A DNA stretch of 64,000 bases from assembly GCA_963676095.1 (NCBI GenBank), contig OY781040.1, forward strand, positions 7,192,001 through 7,256,000, written 5' to 3'. The stretch is from G963676095 sp963676095 (GTDB lineage: Bacteria; Bacteroidota; Bacteroidia; Bacteroidales; Prolixibacteraceae). The position numbers and the translations under genes were made by a program. The notes beneath the pieces were generated by a model. The model was not told the origin of the DNA. It did not search any database and was given only the letters and a program-made list of their open reading frames with translations. This document shows, one piece after another, positions 7,841 through 16,614 of this stretch. How positions within the stretch are numbered: the first letter of the stretch is position 1; each line of letters opens with the position of its first letter.

Positions 7841-7982
7841 GGAGAAAGTTTAGGCTTGAATCTTTGCTTTGGCGCCGTTGTTTGACTCAGACCGGTAATA
7901 TGCCTGTACCAGAAGGAAGGGCTTCTGCTGCTATTGGAAGATCATGGCCAAATTGTAAAATACGGGGCACAAGAACACTGAT

Positions 7983-10229
7983 TTATTCCCTAACACACCG
8001 CACCGCGAAGCCGTATGCCCGAGTGTTATAGCCAGACGGGTATACGTAGCTGCTGGTGAAGTACAGGTGATACCCGTAGTAGAACGGAGAGGCAGACCAA
8101 TAGCTGCCGAAGCTGCCCACGTCGCCGAGAGCCCCGCTGCTGGGGGTCCGATAGCCGGCCGCTGGCCAAAAACCAGCCGAGATAACAGACCAGGTAACGC
8201 CGTAATTCGCAAAGGATCCAACGGCACTTGTTGCAATTTCGTTTAAACCGATGGCGCTCCATGGTGAATAGCCGCCGCTCCAGGCCGGAACCCGCCAGCC
8301 GGCCGGACAGGGATCGAAAATGGTTTTATCAGTTGGAGCCGTCTTGCTTGCGCCGCCCCACAACGCCTGGTTCTGATAGGTATGGTCATTGGTAGCCGTG
8401 TACCAGTCGTACCCGGTGTTCACATTGTCAATTCCATAATAAAACATACCCGGGTACAGGATGCTGTTCGCCAGGTTATTGCTGGCCGCTACCTGTGTCT
8501 TTGTGACAGCCGTGATAGTTCCGTCAAGCGTTGGCTCCGTGGTTCCGTCAAGCGTTGTTGAACCCGGAAAGGGGTCTTTCCGCCCCCATTGGTAAAACAA
8601 GCCCTTGACACCCACCTCGCCGGCTGTACTGGTCGTTGCGCCCAGGTTCCGGTCCATGAACGTGTAGAAAGCCGAAGCTGTGTTCGTAATTGTATAAGTA
8701 CCGTCTGTTGTTGTTTCCGGGTTGTAGTCGGTTACCCAGATATGCCAACTCCAAAGAACATTGCTGGAAGCATCTTTGGCCACGATGACCCCGTTGCCTG
8801 CGGCATTACCTGTAATACTCACTGTTTGGCTGCTTGTATTAAACGTGCCCACCGTAATCAAACCCGATGCCGTCTGCCAAAGCACGGAGACGGTAGCGGC
8901 AGCAGTGGACTGAAAGGCGTCGAGCCCGGTGCCGGCCAGTACCGTGGACGAAGCATCAGGTGGAAGCGGGCTATTAGCGTTACCCCTAACATTCACTGGG
9001 ATGGTGATGGTACTGCCGGGTGCCACAATGTAGCAGTTGGAAGTGGACATCCTTATGCGCCCGTCAATGCCCATGAACGCTTGCTGAGTTGCTTCATTGC
9101 CGCCCATGGTAGCGTTAATCGTGTAATCCCAATTCCGTTTCACATTGAAATCGGTCGTGCCATTTTCGCCGATATAGAGGTAATAGTTCATTACCGTGGT
9201 GGAATCGTTCTTTTTAGCCTGAACGCGGATATACGTACAATAATAATACGAATCGTTATCGGTAGGTGTATGCAGAAAATCTTTGAGGTAATCTGTCGTG
9301 GCCGTGCTGCTTGTGCCCCGCTTGTTCTCGCCTGTGTACCAGCCATAAGTGCCACTGGCAGCCGTGGAAGGGATGCTGTTGGCTGCCTTGCCTGTGGTGG
9401 TGATTTCTGCAGAAGAAGCCGTGGGAAAAGAGGCAGTCGAAGCTCCGTTCAGATAATACATGTACGTGGGCGAGTTGAACAGTTGTACCGAGGTAAGCGT
9501 ATAGCCTGTCACGGCGAAATTCAGGTTCAGCGAGATCTTGGCCGCGATACGGTAAAGTGTGATGACGGGGGTCAAAGCTGCGGCATACACTTCACCGTTT
9601 TCGTCAATCGTTGTTCCTCCCGCTATCCTTCCCAGGTAGGGTACCGTTGCATCGCCGGTGATAGTACCGGAAAAGTAAGCGGAGCTTTTAAAGGTTTCGA
9701 GGGTATAGGTACTTGTTGTGATGTCCCCGGCTGAAGGTCCGTTGGCGATAACATAAAGCACCTGTCCGGTGCCGGTGAACAGTGTCGGGTTCAGGTTATC
9801 GCCCGTGGAAACCGAACCAAGGTATTTGGCAGCAACGCAGGCACCCGTTGCCGACGTCGCTCCCGTGGTCAGCGTGCTGTCAAACTGCAGCACCCACACA
9901 TTGGAAAGGGACGTTCCGCTGCGAAGCTGAATGGAGCCAGCCGGTTCCGTATAGCTCACCTGTAGCGGAGAGGTTTTTGTTGAAGAAGATTTGCTGCCGG
10001 TGGAGACTACGGAGGAAGAAGCGGACTGCGCTTTGGTAGTGGTAGACGTCACGCTTGATGCACTGCCCGACGTCACCTCCACCTGCGGATACTCCACCCC
10101 GGCCAGCGCAAAGGACAGGTTGACCTCTACCGGCGTGCCCCCCGGAAGGATTTCTTTCGAATCGTACGAAGTACAGGATGCGAGCAGGGCGGCCACAAAT
10201 AAAAGATAAAGAAGTTTATTACTTTTCAT
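7983..10229 (-). CDS. fimbrillin-like lipoprotein with C-terminal FISUMP (Fib_succ_major) domain, copy A
   Basis: 748 residues. The signal peptide ends LLASC (lipobox), so an outer-membrane or surface lipoprotein is expected. Residues ~20-400 are Thr/Ser-rich beta structure of the fimbrillin type, though this copy has a longer N-terminal part unlike copies B-D. From ~400 it has NCYIVAPGSTITIPVNVRG, LWSWHIWVTDYNP, FMDRNLGATTS, GLFYQWGRKDPFPG, FDPCPAGWRVP and a C-terminal YWSAS...RCVRE, the TIGR02145/PF09603 FISUMP C-type-lectin-like module. The last ~50 codons differ from the sister genes mainly at codon positions 1 and 2. It is the 3'-most gene of the array. Likely role: pilus-tip adhesin with a variable binding face (inference). 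Confidence 0.82.
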   Translation of the reverse strand: MKSNKLLYLLFVAALLASCTSYDSKEILPGGTPVEVNLSFALAGVEYPQVEVTSGSASSVTSTTTKAQSASSSVVSTGSKSSSTKTSPLQVSYTEPAGSIQLRSGTSLSNVWVLQFDSTLTTGATSATGACVAAKYLGSVSTGDNLNPTLFTGTGQVLYVIANGPSAGDITTSTYTLETFKSSAYFSGTITGDATVPYLGRIAGGTTIDENGEVYAAALTPVITLYRIAAKISLNLNFAVTGYTLTSVQLFNSPTYMYYLNGASTASFPTASSAEITTTGKAANSIPSTAASGTYGWYTGENKRGTSSTATTDYLKDFLHTPTDNDSYYYCTYIRVQAKKNDSTTVMNYYLYIGENGTTDFNVKRNWDYTINATMGGNEATQQAFMGIDGRIRMSTSNCYIVAPGSTITIPVNVRGNANSPLPPDASSTVLAGTGLDAFQSTAAATVSVLWQTASGLITVGTFNTSSQTVSITGNAAGNGVIVAKDASSNVLWSWHIWVTDYNPETTTDGTYTITNTASAFYTFMDRNLGATTSTAGEVGVKGLFYQWGRKDPFPGSTTLDGTTEPTLDGTITAVTKTQVAASNNLANSILYPGMFYYGIDNVNTGYDWYTATNDHTYQNQALWGGASKTAPTDKTIFDPCPAGWRVPAWSGGYSPWSAIGLNEIATSAVGSFANYGVTWSVISAGFWPAAGYRTPSSGALGDVGSFGSYWSASPFYYGYHLYFTSSYVYPSGYNTRAYGFAVRCVRE
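8010..8153 (-). other. candidate DGR-type variable region, copy A
   Basis: 48 codons between the conserved PAAG and the conserved RCVRE tail. Compared with copies B-D, about a dozen columns change residue while the third base stays C, for example GGC/TGC/TAC/GCC and ACC/TAC/CAC/AGC. This copy lacks one codon after the YWSAS block. Confidence 0.55.
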
Positions 10230-10242
10230 ACAGCACTTATTT

Positions 10243-10440
10243 TTAATTACTTTGGGTAAATAGCCAGTCCCATTTACGCTCTCCCGTCTTTACCCACTTT
10301 TTGGACACTTTGAACGCTTTCACCTTCCGTGTAAACAGGTAGGCCTACTGTTGGCAGGCTTTCCAAAAGATGCCTTCCTTGTGCAGGTGAATTTCACCTG
10401 TGTTTTGATCTTCAATGGTTGTTATTTCTTGAATACTCAT
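10243..10440 (-). pseudogene. broken MutS-like (MSL) DGR accessory gene remnant
   Basis: From ATG at 10440 a 66-codon frame runs to TAA at 10243 and is interrupted by TAG at codon 32. It reads MSIQEITTIEDQNTGEIHLH, then KEGIFWKACQQ, stop, AYLFTRKVKAFKVSKKWVKT. The EG-x-FW-KA-x-x-Q-SA-x-x-F and VKAFK-x-x-KK-x-VK pattern is recalled from small proteins encoded beside reverse transcriptases and FISUMP targets in Bacteroides DGR loci. The C-terminus is also cut short. It fills the gap between adhesin copies A and B, so it is a plausible relic of a DGR cassette. The family assignment needs a search. Confidence 0.45.
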
Positions 10441-10471
10441 TTTTCAATTTTTTTTTCAAATCATCAAATAC

Positions 10472-10486
10472 GGGGCACAAGGCCCC
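10472..10486 (-). other. hairpin just after the stop codon of adhesin copy B
   Basis: GGGGC/GCCCC stem with a 5-nt loop, beginning 4 nt after the TAA. The same hairpin follows copy C, and a version with a degraded arm follows copy A (7964-7978). There is no T-run on the minus strand, so it is not a classic terminator. DGR targets often carry a hairpin or cruciform just 3' of the variable region. Confidence 0.5.
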
Positions 10487-10490
10487 TGTT

Positions 10491-12578
10491 TTATTCCTGA
10501 ACACACCTAACCGAGAGACCGTACGCCCGATAGCTGCTGTACGCCGGGGTCACGTGGGCATTGTAGAGGTCTAGGTGAAACCCATAGCCTCCATATGGCG
10601 ATGCGGACCAATAGTCGCCGTAGCCTCCTACGAGGCAGAGTGCCCCACTGACAGCAAACCGCCAGCCGGCGGCCGGGTAATACCCAGCGCTAACGGACGT
10701 TACAGTAAGGCCATAATTGAATGTCCCGACGATTGAGGTCGCAACATAGCCGTTGGGGGTGCTGGAACCGAATACATCCCAGGGTGAATAACTACTACTC
10801 CAGGTTGGTACCCGCCATCCGGCAGGACAAGGGTCGAAGATGGTCTTGCTGGTGGGAGTGCCGGTGTAGAGGGCATTACCCCAAAGAACATCATTCTGGT
10901 AGGTGCGGGCTGCATCATCGGTGGTAGTGTACCAGTCATAATGTATATAGGAACCGTTCGTGGTTGCATAATAAAAAGTCATCGGATTCTTGATGGAATT
11001 GGTTAAATTTAATGTTTTAGTATCACTAGCAGTGGCTGATGCAACAACACTATTAATCCCGGTTCCACCAGTGGGACTGCCTTCGGTGAGCTGGGTGCCG
11101 GATGCGTTGTAAATGGGCAAGCTGGAGTAGGTATTATCAGCTTGGCTGACGGCTGCTGCCCCCGGGAATGGATCCTTCCTGCCCCACTGGTAAAGCAACC
11201 CCATCGTGCCCAGCGTGGCTTCTGTGGTTGTGGTAGCACCCAGGTTTCGATCCATGAATGTTAAAAGGTTGTTTGTGTTGAAAAGATAGATCGTGCCGGT
11301 ATTGGGGTTGTAACTGGTTACCCAGATATGCCAGCTCCAAAGGATGGTCGTTCCGTCGCTGGCATAGGCTGCAATGACTGCATTGCCGCTTGTACTGCCG
11401 GCTGTAATGGTGACAGTCTGGCTCGTGGCATTGAACGTCCCTAACGTGATCAGGCCGGAAGCCGTCTGCCAGAGGAGGCCCACCGAAGCGGCGGTATGAG
11501 TGGTGGACAGACCGGTACCGGCCACATCGCCCCCGTTACCCTTGATGTTAACCGGTATGGTGATGCTCGCACTGGGTGCCACGATGTAACAATTAGCCGT
11601 GGCACCCATAACAGAACTGCCGCTCCCGGCCGTACTTCCCAGTGCCACCGAGAATCCAGAGCCGCTGATGTTGACCGCTATCTGGTAATTGCTGCCGGCA
11701 GCCAAAGTAGTGAGGTTGTTCGTGCTCACGGGTAGCGTGGCGGCGTGTGTGGTGCCATCTACCGTGAAAAGGAAAGTCATGTTGCCGGACAAGGTTTCAG
11801 AGGTGGTACCGGAGATGGTGGGCACCATCAACACGGTGGCCGTGGCGCTGCTGCCTGACGTGATGGATGTGATTGCTGGATTGACCGATACAGAGCCGGA
11901 GGCGGTGGTGCTGCCGTAGCTTCCGGTTGCGATGTCTAATGTGTTGGATGACCGGATGCCGGCATTGGCAATGGTGATGCCGGTAACGGCACAAGTACCG
12001 GAATAGGAAGCATCGTGTGTGATGGTGAATGTCATTTTGGCATAAGCACGGTTCATGGTGAAACTGACGCTGGGGCTGGCACTCGAAGGGGCGAGACTGG
12101 TTGCGTAACACAAGTCGGCAGCGGTACTGTACAGTTGCGCTGTGAGCGGTATGGCGGTCGGGCCGTTGGCCTCCACAGTGCCGGAGGTTGTGGGGTCGTC
12201 TTCGATGGTGGCACTGTACGGATAATAAGCGCAGATGGAGGCTGTTTCACTGTACAGGTAAATGGGCAACGTGGTTGACCAGCCGCTGCTGTAAGTATAT
12301 TCGACGTTGGACTGAGCCGTATAGTTGGTCGTGCTTAAACGGTACACACCTATACTGCCGCTGGTAAGCTCCGTGATCGATCGCAGGGCGGCAGACGATG
12401 CCCGGGACGACAAGCCGGAGACGACAACTTCCGCTCCTGTGGAAACAAAAGCCACCGAGAGTGGCTCACCCTCTTCCTGACGCAAGGCGTTATCTTCCCC
12501 GTCACAACCCGCCATCAACGTCGTTAGGGCCATGAGGAGAAGCAGAGCAAACCAAGGGATCAATCGTTTATGTCTCAT
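10491..12578 (-). CDS. fimbrillin-like lipoprotein with FISUMP domain, copy B
   Basis: 695 residues from ATG at 12578, chosen because it gives a classical signal peptide (MRHKRLIPWF... LMAGC); the frame is open to 12635. Residues ~20-330 match the Mfa-like/fimbrillin family (ICAYYPYSA, FTMNRAYAKMTFTITHDASYSGTCAVTGITI). The FISUMP module follows: NCYIVAPSASITIPVNIKG, LWSWHIWVTSYNP, FMDRNLGATTT, YQWGRKDPFPG, FDPCPAGWRVP, YWSAS, RCVQE. Its FISUMP framework is almost identical to copy C, while its N-terminal domain differs, which indicates module exchange. Likely a surface adhesin lipoprotein at a fimbrial tip. No regulator or usher-like partner is adjacent. Confidence 0.82.
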   Translation of the reverse strand: MRHKRLIPWFALLLLMALTTLMAGCDGEDNALRQEEGEPLSVAFVSTGAEVVVSGLSSRASSAALRSITELTSGSIGVYRLSTTNYTAQSNVEYTYSSGWSTTLPIYLYSETASICAYYPYSATIEDDPTTSGTVEANGPTAIPLTAQLYSTAADLCYATSLAPSSASPSVSFTMNRAYAKMTFTITHDASYSGTCAVTGITIANAGIRSSNTLDIATGSYGSTTASGSVSVNPAITSITSGSSATATVLMVPTISGTTSETLSGNMTFLFTVDGTTHAATLPVSTNNLTTLAAGSNYQIAVNISGSGFSVALGSTAGSGSSVMGATANCYIVAPSASITIPVNIKGNGGDVAGTGLSTTHTAASVGLLWQTASGLITLGTFNATSQTVTITAGSTSGNAVIAAYASDGTTILWSWHIWVTSYNPNTGTIYLFNTNNLLTFMDRNLGATTTTEATLGTMGLLYQWGRKDPFPGAAAVSQADNTYSSLPIYNASGTQLTEGSPTGGTGINSVVASATASDTKTLNLTNSIKNPMTFYYATTNGSYIHYDWYTTTDDAARTYQNDVLWGNALYTGTPTSKTIFDPCPAGWRVPTWSSSYSPWDVFGSSTPNGYVATSIVGTFNYGLTVTSVSAGYYPAAGWRFAVSGALCLVGGYGDYWSASPYGGYGFHLDLYNAHVTPAYSSYRAYGLSVRCVQE
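10518..10664 (-). other. candidate DGR-type variable region, copy B
   Basis: 49 codons between PAAG and the RCVQE tail. Framework codons are shared with copy C, while binding-face codons change (TGC CTC against TAC TAC; GAC against TCC; TAC against CAC). Some silent differences also exist, so B and C are not products of one recent template. Confidence 0.55.
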
Positions 12579-12616
12579 ATCTTTATTTCTTTCATCCATA
12601 CTATTCGTTTCAACTG

Positions 12617-12631
12617 GGGGCACAAGGCCCC
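12617..12631 (-). other. hairpin just after the stop codon of adhesin copy C
   Basis: The same GGGGC/GCCCC 5-bp stem and CTTGT loop (minus strand) as after copy B, again 4 nt beyond the stop codon. It lies between copies C and B. Confidence 0.5.
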
Positions 12632-12635
12632 TCAT

Positions 12636-14699
12636 TCATTCCTGGACACACCTAACGGAGAAGCCATTCGCCCGATGGCTGTAGTACGCCGGGTACACGT
12701 TGCTGCTGTGGAAGCCCAGGATGAACCCATAGCCGCTGTACGACGATGCAGACCAATAGGAGCCGTAGCTGCCCACGTAGTAGAGTGCCCCACTGCCGGC
12801 AGCCCGATAGCCGGCGGCCGGGTAATACCCCGCGCTAACGGACGTTACAGTAAGGCCATAGTTCCATGTTCCGACGGTTGAGGTCGCAACATAGGCGTTG
12901 GGGGTGCTGGTACCGAATACATCCCAGGGTGAATAACTGCTACTCCAGGTAGGCACCCGCCATCCGGAAGGACAAGGGTCGAAAATGGTCTTCATTGTGG
13001 GAGAGCTTGTATAGACGGAATTACCCCAAAGGGCATCATTCTGGTAGGTGCGGGCTGCGTCATCGGTGGTAGTGTACCAGTCATAATGAATGTAGGTTCC
13101 GCCCGTTGTTGCATAATAAAAATTCATCGGATTCTTGATGGCATTGGTTAAGTTTAACGTCTTGGTTTCAGTGGTTGTTGCTGAAGCGACAATGCTATTG
13201 ATGCCGGTTCCCCCAATGGGACTGCCTTCGGTGAGCTGTGTGCCGGAAGCGTTGTAAATGGGCAGGCTGGAATAAGTACCGTTCGTTATTCCTGTATAAG
13301 CGCTTGCCCCTGGGAACGGATCCTTCCGCCCCCACTGGTAGAGCAGTCCCATGGTGGTGAGTGTGGCTTCTGTGGTGGTTGTAGCTCCCAGGTTGCGGTC
13401 CATAAACGTCAAAGGATTGTTCGTATTGAAGTTGTAGGTTGTCCCGTTTGTAGGTACATCCGGATTATAATTGGTGGTCCAGATGTGCCACGACCAAAGG
13501 ATGTTGCCCCCGTCGGCATCGTAAATAGCCACCACGCTGTTGCCTTCAACACTACCGGCCGTCACCTTGATGTAGCCGCCGTCCCTGTTGTAGCTGATGG
13601 AAGCCACGGAACCCGAAGCACTCACTCCGTTGCTGCTGGTGGTCCACAGCAGACCGGCAGTCCACGTGGTGGGCAGCGTGTAGCTGCTGCCGTTGATCTC
13701 GGTCCAGGCTGTCGCGACACGGCTCACCGGAATGTACACCGTTTCACCCAGCGGCAGCATATAACAGTTCGACTCTTCGGCCAAGGTTACAGGAGTAACT
13801 GTACCGACAGGAACGTCAGTCCAATCTTCAATGGTCACTCCGGAAACCGAAATTCCCGTCCCGCTGATCGTTACTGATATGGAGTAATTGGTGCCGGCAT
13901 CCAGTTGGGTCAGGCTAAAGGTGCTTACTCCAAGTGTTATGCTCATCTGCTTGCCGTCAACCGTCAGGATCAGTGTCAGGTTTCCGTTCATTGCGGTCGT
14001 GACCGGTGCCATCAGGATAGCTTTTGTTACGGAAGAACCGTTCTCAATGCTGGTAATGGCAGGATCTACGATAACTGTTCCGGTTGTACTGCCGTCATAA
14101 CTGCCCGTAGTCATATCTAAGGTGCCGGACGTCAGGATTCCTGCATTCGCGATGGTGATGCCGCTCACCGCACAGGTGCCGGAATAGGAGGCATTCCGCA
14201 CCAGGTTGAACGTAATCAGGGAATAGGCATGCCCCAGGGTAAAGGAAACCGGCGTTCCGCTGATTCCCTGCACCCCGGTCTGATAACAGAGGTCGGCAGC
14301 CCCGGAGTAAAGCTGCGAAGTAAGTGTCACTGTTCCGTCGGTATAGTCGTCGTCACCGCTATACGGATAGTAGGCACACAGGGTGGCCTGGCTTTGGGTC
14401 AGATAAATGGGGTCCGTATCCGAAGCTACGTCCCAGCCGCTGCCGCTGTTGGTGTACTGTACATTACTTCTTGTTCCGGCATATCCTGTACTTTCCAGCC
14501 GGAAAATGCCAATGTCCCCGTCAGTCAATTCAGTATCCGACGACCGCGTGGAGACCCCGGAAAAGGTAATATTTCCAATCTGCAACGGAGTATAGCTATC
14601 TGTTCCTCCTTCTACTGCCACGTCATTTCTGCTACAGGCGACCAGTATAATCGCTAATCCAAGTAAGCAGATCTTTATCTGATCATTAAAATGTCTCAT
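12636..14699 (-). CDS. fimbrillin-like lipoprotein with FISUMP domain, copy C
   Basis: 687 residues with lipobox ILVAC (Cys22). The N-terminal 250 residues (PLQIGNITFSGVSTRSSDTE, LCAYYPYSG, CAVSGITIANAGILTSGTLD) are nearly the same as copy D. The FISUMP module (NCYMLPLGETVYIPVSRVA, LWSWHIWTTNYNP, FMDRNLGATTT, FDPCPSGWRVP, YSPWDVFG, YWSAS, RCVQE) matches copy B instead. So the gene is a mosaic of a D-type stalk and a B-type tip. The conserved TRS motif after ~30 mature residues resembles the Arg at which gingipain-type proteases mature fimbrillins (inference). Predicted surface adhesin. Confidence 0.83.
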   Translation of the reverse strand: MRHFNDQIKICLLGLAIILVACSRNDVAVEGGTDSYTPLQIGNITFSGVSTRSSDTELTDGDIGIFRLESTGYAGTRSNVQYTNSGSGWDVASDTDPIYLTQSQATLCAYYPYSGDDDYTDGTVTLTSQLYSGAADLCYQTGVQGISGTPVSFTLGHAYSLITFNLVRNASYSGTCAVSGITIANAGILTSGTLDMTTGSYDGSTTGTVIVDPAITSIENGSSVTKAILMAPVTTAMNGNLTLILTVDGKQMSITLGVSTFSLTQLDAGTNYSISVTISGTGISVSGVTIEDWTDVPVGTVTPVTLAEESNCYMLPLGETVYIPVSRVATAWTEINGSSYTLPTTWTAGLLWTTSSNGVSASGSVASISYNRDGGYIKVTAGSVEGNSVVAIYDADGGNILWSWHIWTTNYNPDVPTNGTTYNFNTNNPLTFMDRNLGATTTTEATLTTMGLLYQWGRKDPFPGASAYTGITNGTYSSLPIYNASGTQLTEGSPIGGTGINSIVASATTTETKTLNLTNAIKNPMNFYYATTGGTYIHYDWYTTTDDAARTYQNDALWGNSVYTSSPTMKTIFDPCPSGWRVPTWSSSYSPWDVFGTSTPNAYVATSTVGTWNYGLTVTSVSAGYYPAAGYRAAGSGALYYVGSYGSYWSASSYSGYGFILGFHSSNVYPAYYSHRANGFSVRCVQE
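12663..12809 (-). other. candidate DGR-type variable region, copy C
   Basis: 49 codons. Tyr-, Ser- and Gly-rich, with most variable codons of form NNC, as expected if AAC codons in a template had been randomised at adenines. Confidence 0.55.
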
Positions 14700-14737
14700 C
14701 TACCTAAAATTCATTCAATCATTTTGCTTTCTTTGTT

Positions 14738-16603
14738 TTATTCCCGGACACACCGTACGGAAAAACCGTACGCCCGAGTAGCACCGTAGCTCGACGGGTT
14801 CACGTTGCCACTGCTGAAATCCAGGTAGTACCCGTTGCTGCTGTAAGGCGACGCGGACCAACAGTAGCCGATGCTGCCCACGCTGGCGAATGCCCCGCTG
14901 CTGCTGAGCCGATGCCCGGCGGCCGGCCAGAAACCGGCAGTGATAACCGACCAGGTAACGCCGTAATTGGCGAATGTTCCAACGCTGCCTGTCGAGACTC
15001 CGTTTGCACCGATGGCGCTCCAGGGTGAATAACCGCCGCTCCAGGGCGCTACCCGCCAGCCGGCCGGACAGGGATCGAAGATCGTTTTGTCGGTAGGGGC
15101 CGATGTGGAAGCACCGCCCCAGAGAGCATCATTGTGGGTGGAAGCGGTTACTGAATACCAATCGTACGTGTTATCGGAGGTGCCGTAATAAAAAGTACCC
15201 GGGTACAAAATGCTGTTTGCCAAGTTAGAACTGGCCGAGACCTGTGTCTTTGTGACAGCCGTGATAGTTCCTTCAAGCGTTGGCTCCGTGGTTCCGTCAA
15301 GCGTGGTTGAGCCAGGGAAGGGATCTTTCCGCCCCCACTGATAAAACAAACCCTTGACACCCACATCGCCGGACGTACTGGTGGTTGCGCCCAGGTTCCG
15401 GTCCATGAACGTATAGAAAGTCCCGGCTGTGTTGGTAATGGTGTAGGTGGTTCCGTCGTCATCCGGATTGTAATCCGTAACCCAGATATGCCAGGACCAG
15501 AGAATGGTTTTCCCATCTTCGTCGTAGGCAGCTATGACGGCATTACCTGTTGAGGATGAAGCGGTAATGGTTACCGTTTGGTTACTGCTGCTAAAATCAC
15601 TTAAGGTTACCAAATCAGATGAAGTCTCCCACAATATCCCTACGGAACTGGCCGTATGGGTCACATCCAAGTCTGTACCTGCCACCGCATCGGCATTGCC
15701 GTTGCCTTTTACATTTACCGGAATCGTGAGACTTGCTTCCGGAGCCACGATATAACAGTTGGCCGTTTCAATGCTGACATTGCTATTTATGACATAATTT
15801 TTGCCGGCTTCCAGGGAAGTAAGGCCAGCATCATCCACATCAACAGTTGTTGTCATTTCCTTACCGTCCACGGTAAAGGTCAGCGTGATATCTCCGGATA
15901 AGGTTGAAACCGTCGGGACCATCAGCACGGTTACCGTGACGGAAGAGCCGCTTGAGATGCTGCTGATTTCCGGATCGACCGTTACCGTTCCTGCCGTTCC
16001 GCTGCCATAACTGCCGGTGGTCATATCCAACGTATTGGAGGTAAGGATTCCGTCATTGGCGATACTGATGCCGCTAACAGCACAGGTTCCGCTGTATGCG
16101 GCATTATGTGTCAGGGTGAAGGTAAGTTTTGCATAGGCATGATCCAGGGTAAAGGAAACCGGTGTTCCGCTCGCAGCGGTCACGCCAGTCTGGTAGCACA
16201 GGTTCTGGTCTGAAGTATAAAGCTGCGACGTCAGGGGCACCGTTCCGTCGGCGTAATCAGAGCTGTATGGATAATAAGCACACAGCGTGGCCTCGTTTTC
16301 TGTCAGGTAAATGGGGGTACCGCCATCGGCAATGTCCCATTCGCCGGCACTTCCGGTATAGTGCACATTGCTGCGTGTTGCAGCATATCCCGTGCTTTCC
16401 AGTCGAAAAACACCGATGTCCCCGGCTGTAAGTTCAGTATCCGACGACCGTGTGGAGACCCCGGAAAAGGTAATATTTCCAATCTGCAACGGAGTATAGC
16501 CGTCTGTTCCTCCTTCTACTGTCATGTCATCTCGGCTACAGGCAGCGAGTATAATCACCAGTCCCAATAGGTAGCCCTTTATATGATCAGACCAATACCT
16601 CAT
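14738..16603 (-). CDS. fimbrillin-like lipoprotein with FISUMP domain, copy D
   Basis: 621 residues with lipobox ILAAC. The N-terminal fimbrillin-type domain (PLQIGNITFSGVSTRSSDTE, LCAYYPYSS, FTLDHAYAKLTFTLTHNAAY) is shared with copy C, with long stretches identical at the DNA level. The FISUMP module (NCYIVAPEASLTIPVNVKG, FMDRNLGATTS, GLFYQWGRKDPFPG, FDPCPAGWRVAPW, GVTWSVITAGFWPAAG, WSAS, RCVRE) is closest to copy A. The extreme 3' end carries its own variable region with one extra codon. It is the first FISUMP gene after three plain fimbrillins on the same strand, with short spacers, so a single long transcript is likely. Confidence 0.83.
   Translation of the reverse strand: MRYWSDHIKGYLLGLVIILAACSRDDMTVEGGTDGYTPLQIGNITFSGVSTRSSDTELTAGDIGVFRLESTGYAATRSNVHYTGSAGEWDIADGGTPIYLTENEATLCAYYPYSSDYADGTVPLTSQLYTSDQNLCYQTGVTAASGTPVSFTLDHAYAKLTFTLTHNAAYSGTCAVSGISIANDGILTSNTLDMTTGSYGSGTAGTVTVDPEISSISSGSSVTVTVLMVPTVSTLSGDITLTFTVDGKEMTTTVDVDDAGLTSLEAGKNYVINSNVSIETANCYIVAPEASLTIPVNVKGNGNADAVAGTDLDVTHTASSVGILWETSSDLVTLSDFSSSNQTVTITASSSTGNAVIAAYDEDGKTILWSWHIWVTDYNPDDDGTTYTITNTAGTFYTFMDRNLGATTSTSGDVGVKGLFYQWGRKDPFPGSTTLDGTTEPTLEGTITAVTKTQVSASSNLANSILYPGTFYYGTSDNTYDWYSVTASTHNDALWGGASTSAPTDKTIFDPCPAGWRVAPWSGGYSPWSAIGANGVSTGSVGTFANYGVTWSVITAGFWPAAGHRLSSSGAFASVGSIGYCWSASPYSSNGYYLDFSSGNVNPSSYGATRAYGFSVRCVRE
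14765..14914 (-). other. candidate DGR-type variable region, copy D
   Basis: 50 codons from PAAG-H-R to the RCVRE tail, one codon longer than copies B and C. It keeps AAC at three variable columns where others have TAT, TAC, CAC or ACC, close to what an unmutated template would encode. Confidence 0.55.
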
Positions 16604-16614
16604 TCATGTTTTCT

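Noticed and set aside
7816..8031. Plus-strand 71-codon frame after the AAA ATPase gene
   Set aside because: It runs into the 3' end of adhesin copy A on the opposite strand, and the region is better explained by a decayed minus-strand gene.
8589..9734. Long plus-strand open frame (381 codons) inside the fimbrillin array
   Set aside because: It is antisense to adhesin copy A, whose family motifs are clear. The long frame arises from the biased Thr/Ser codons of that gene. The same holds for the many plus-strand frames at 9782-19653.
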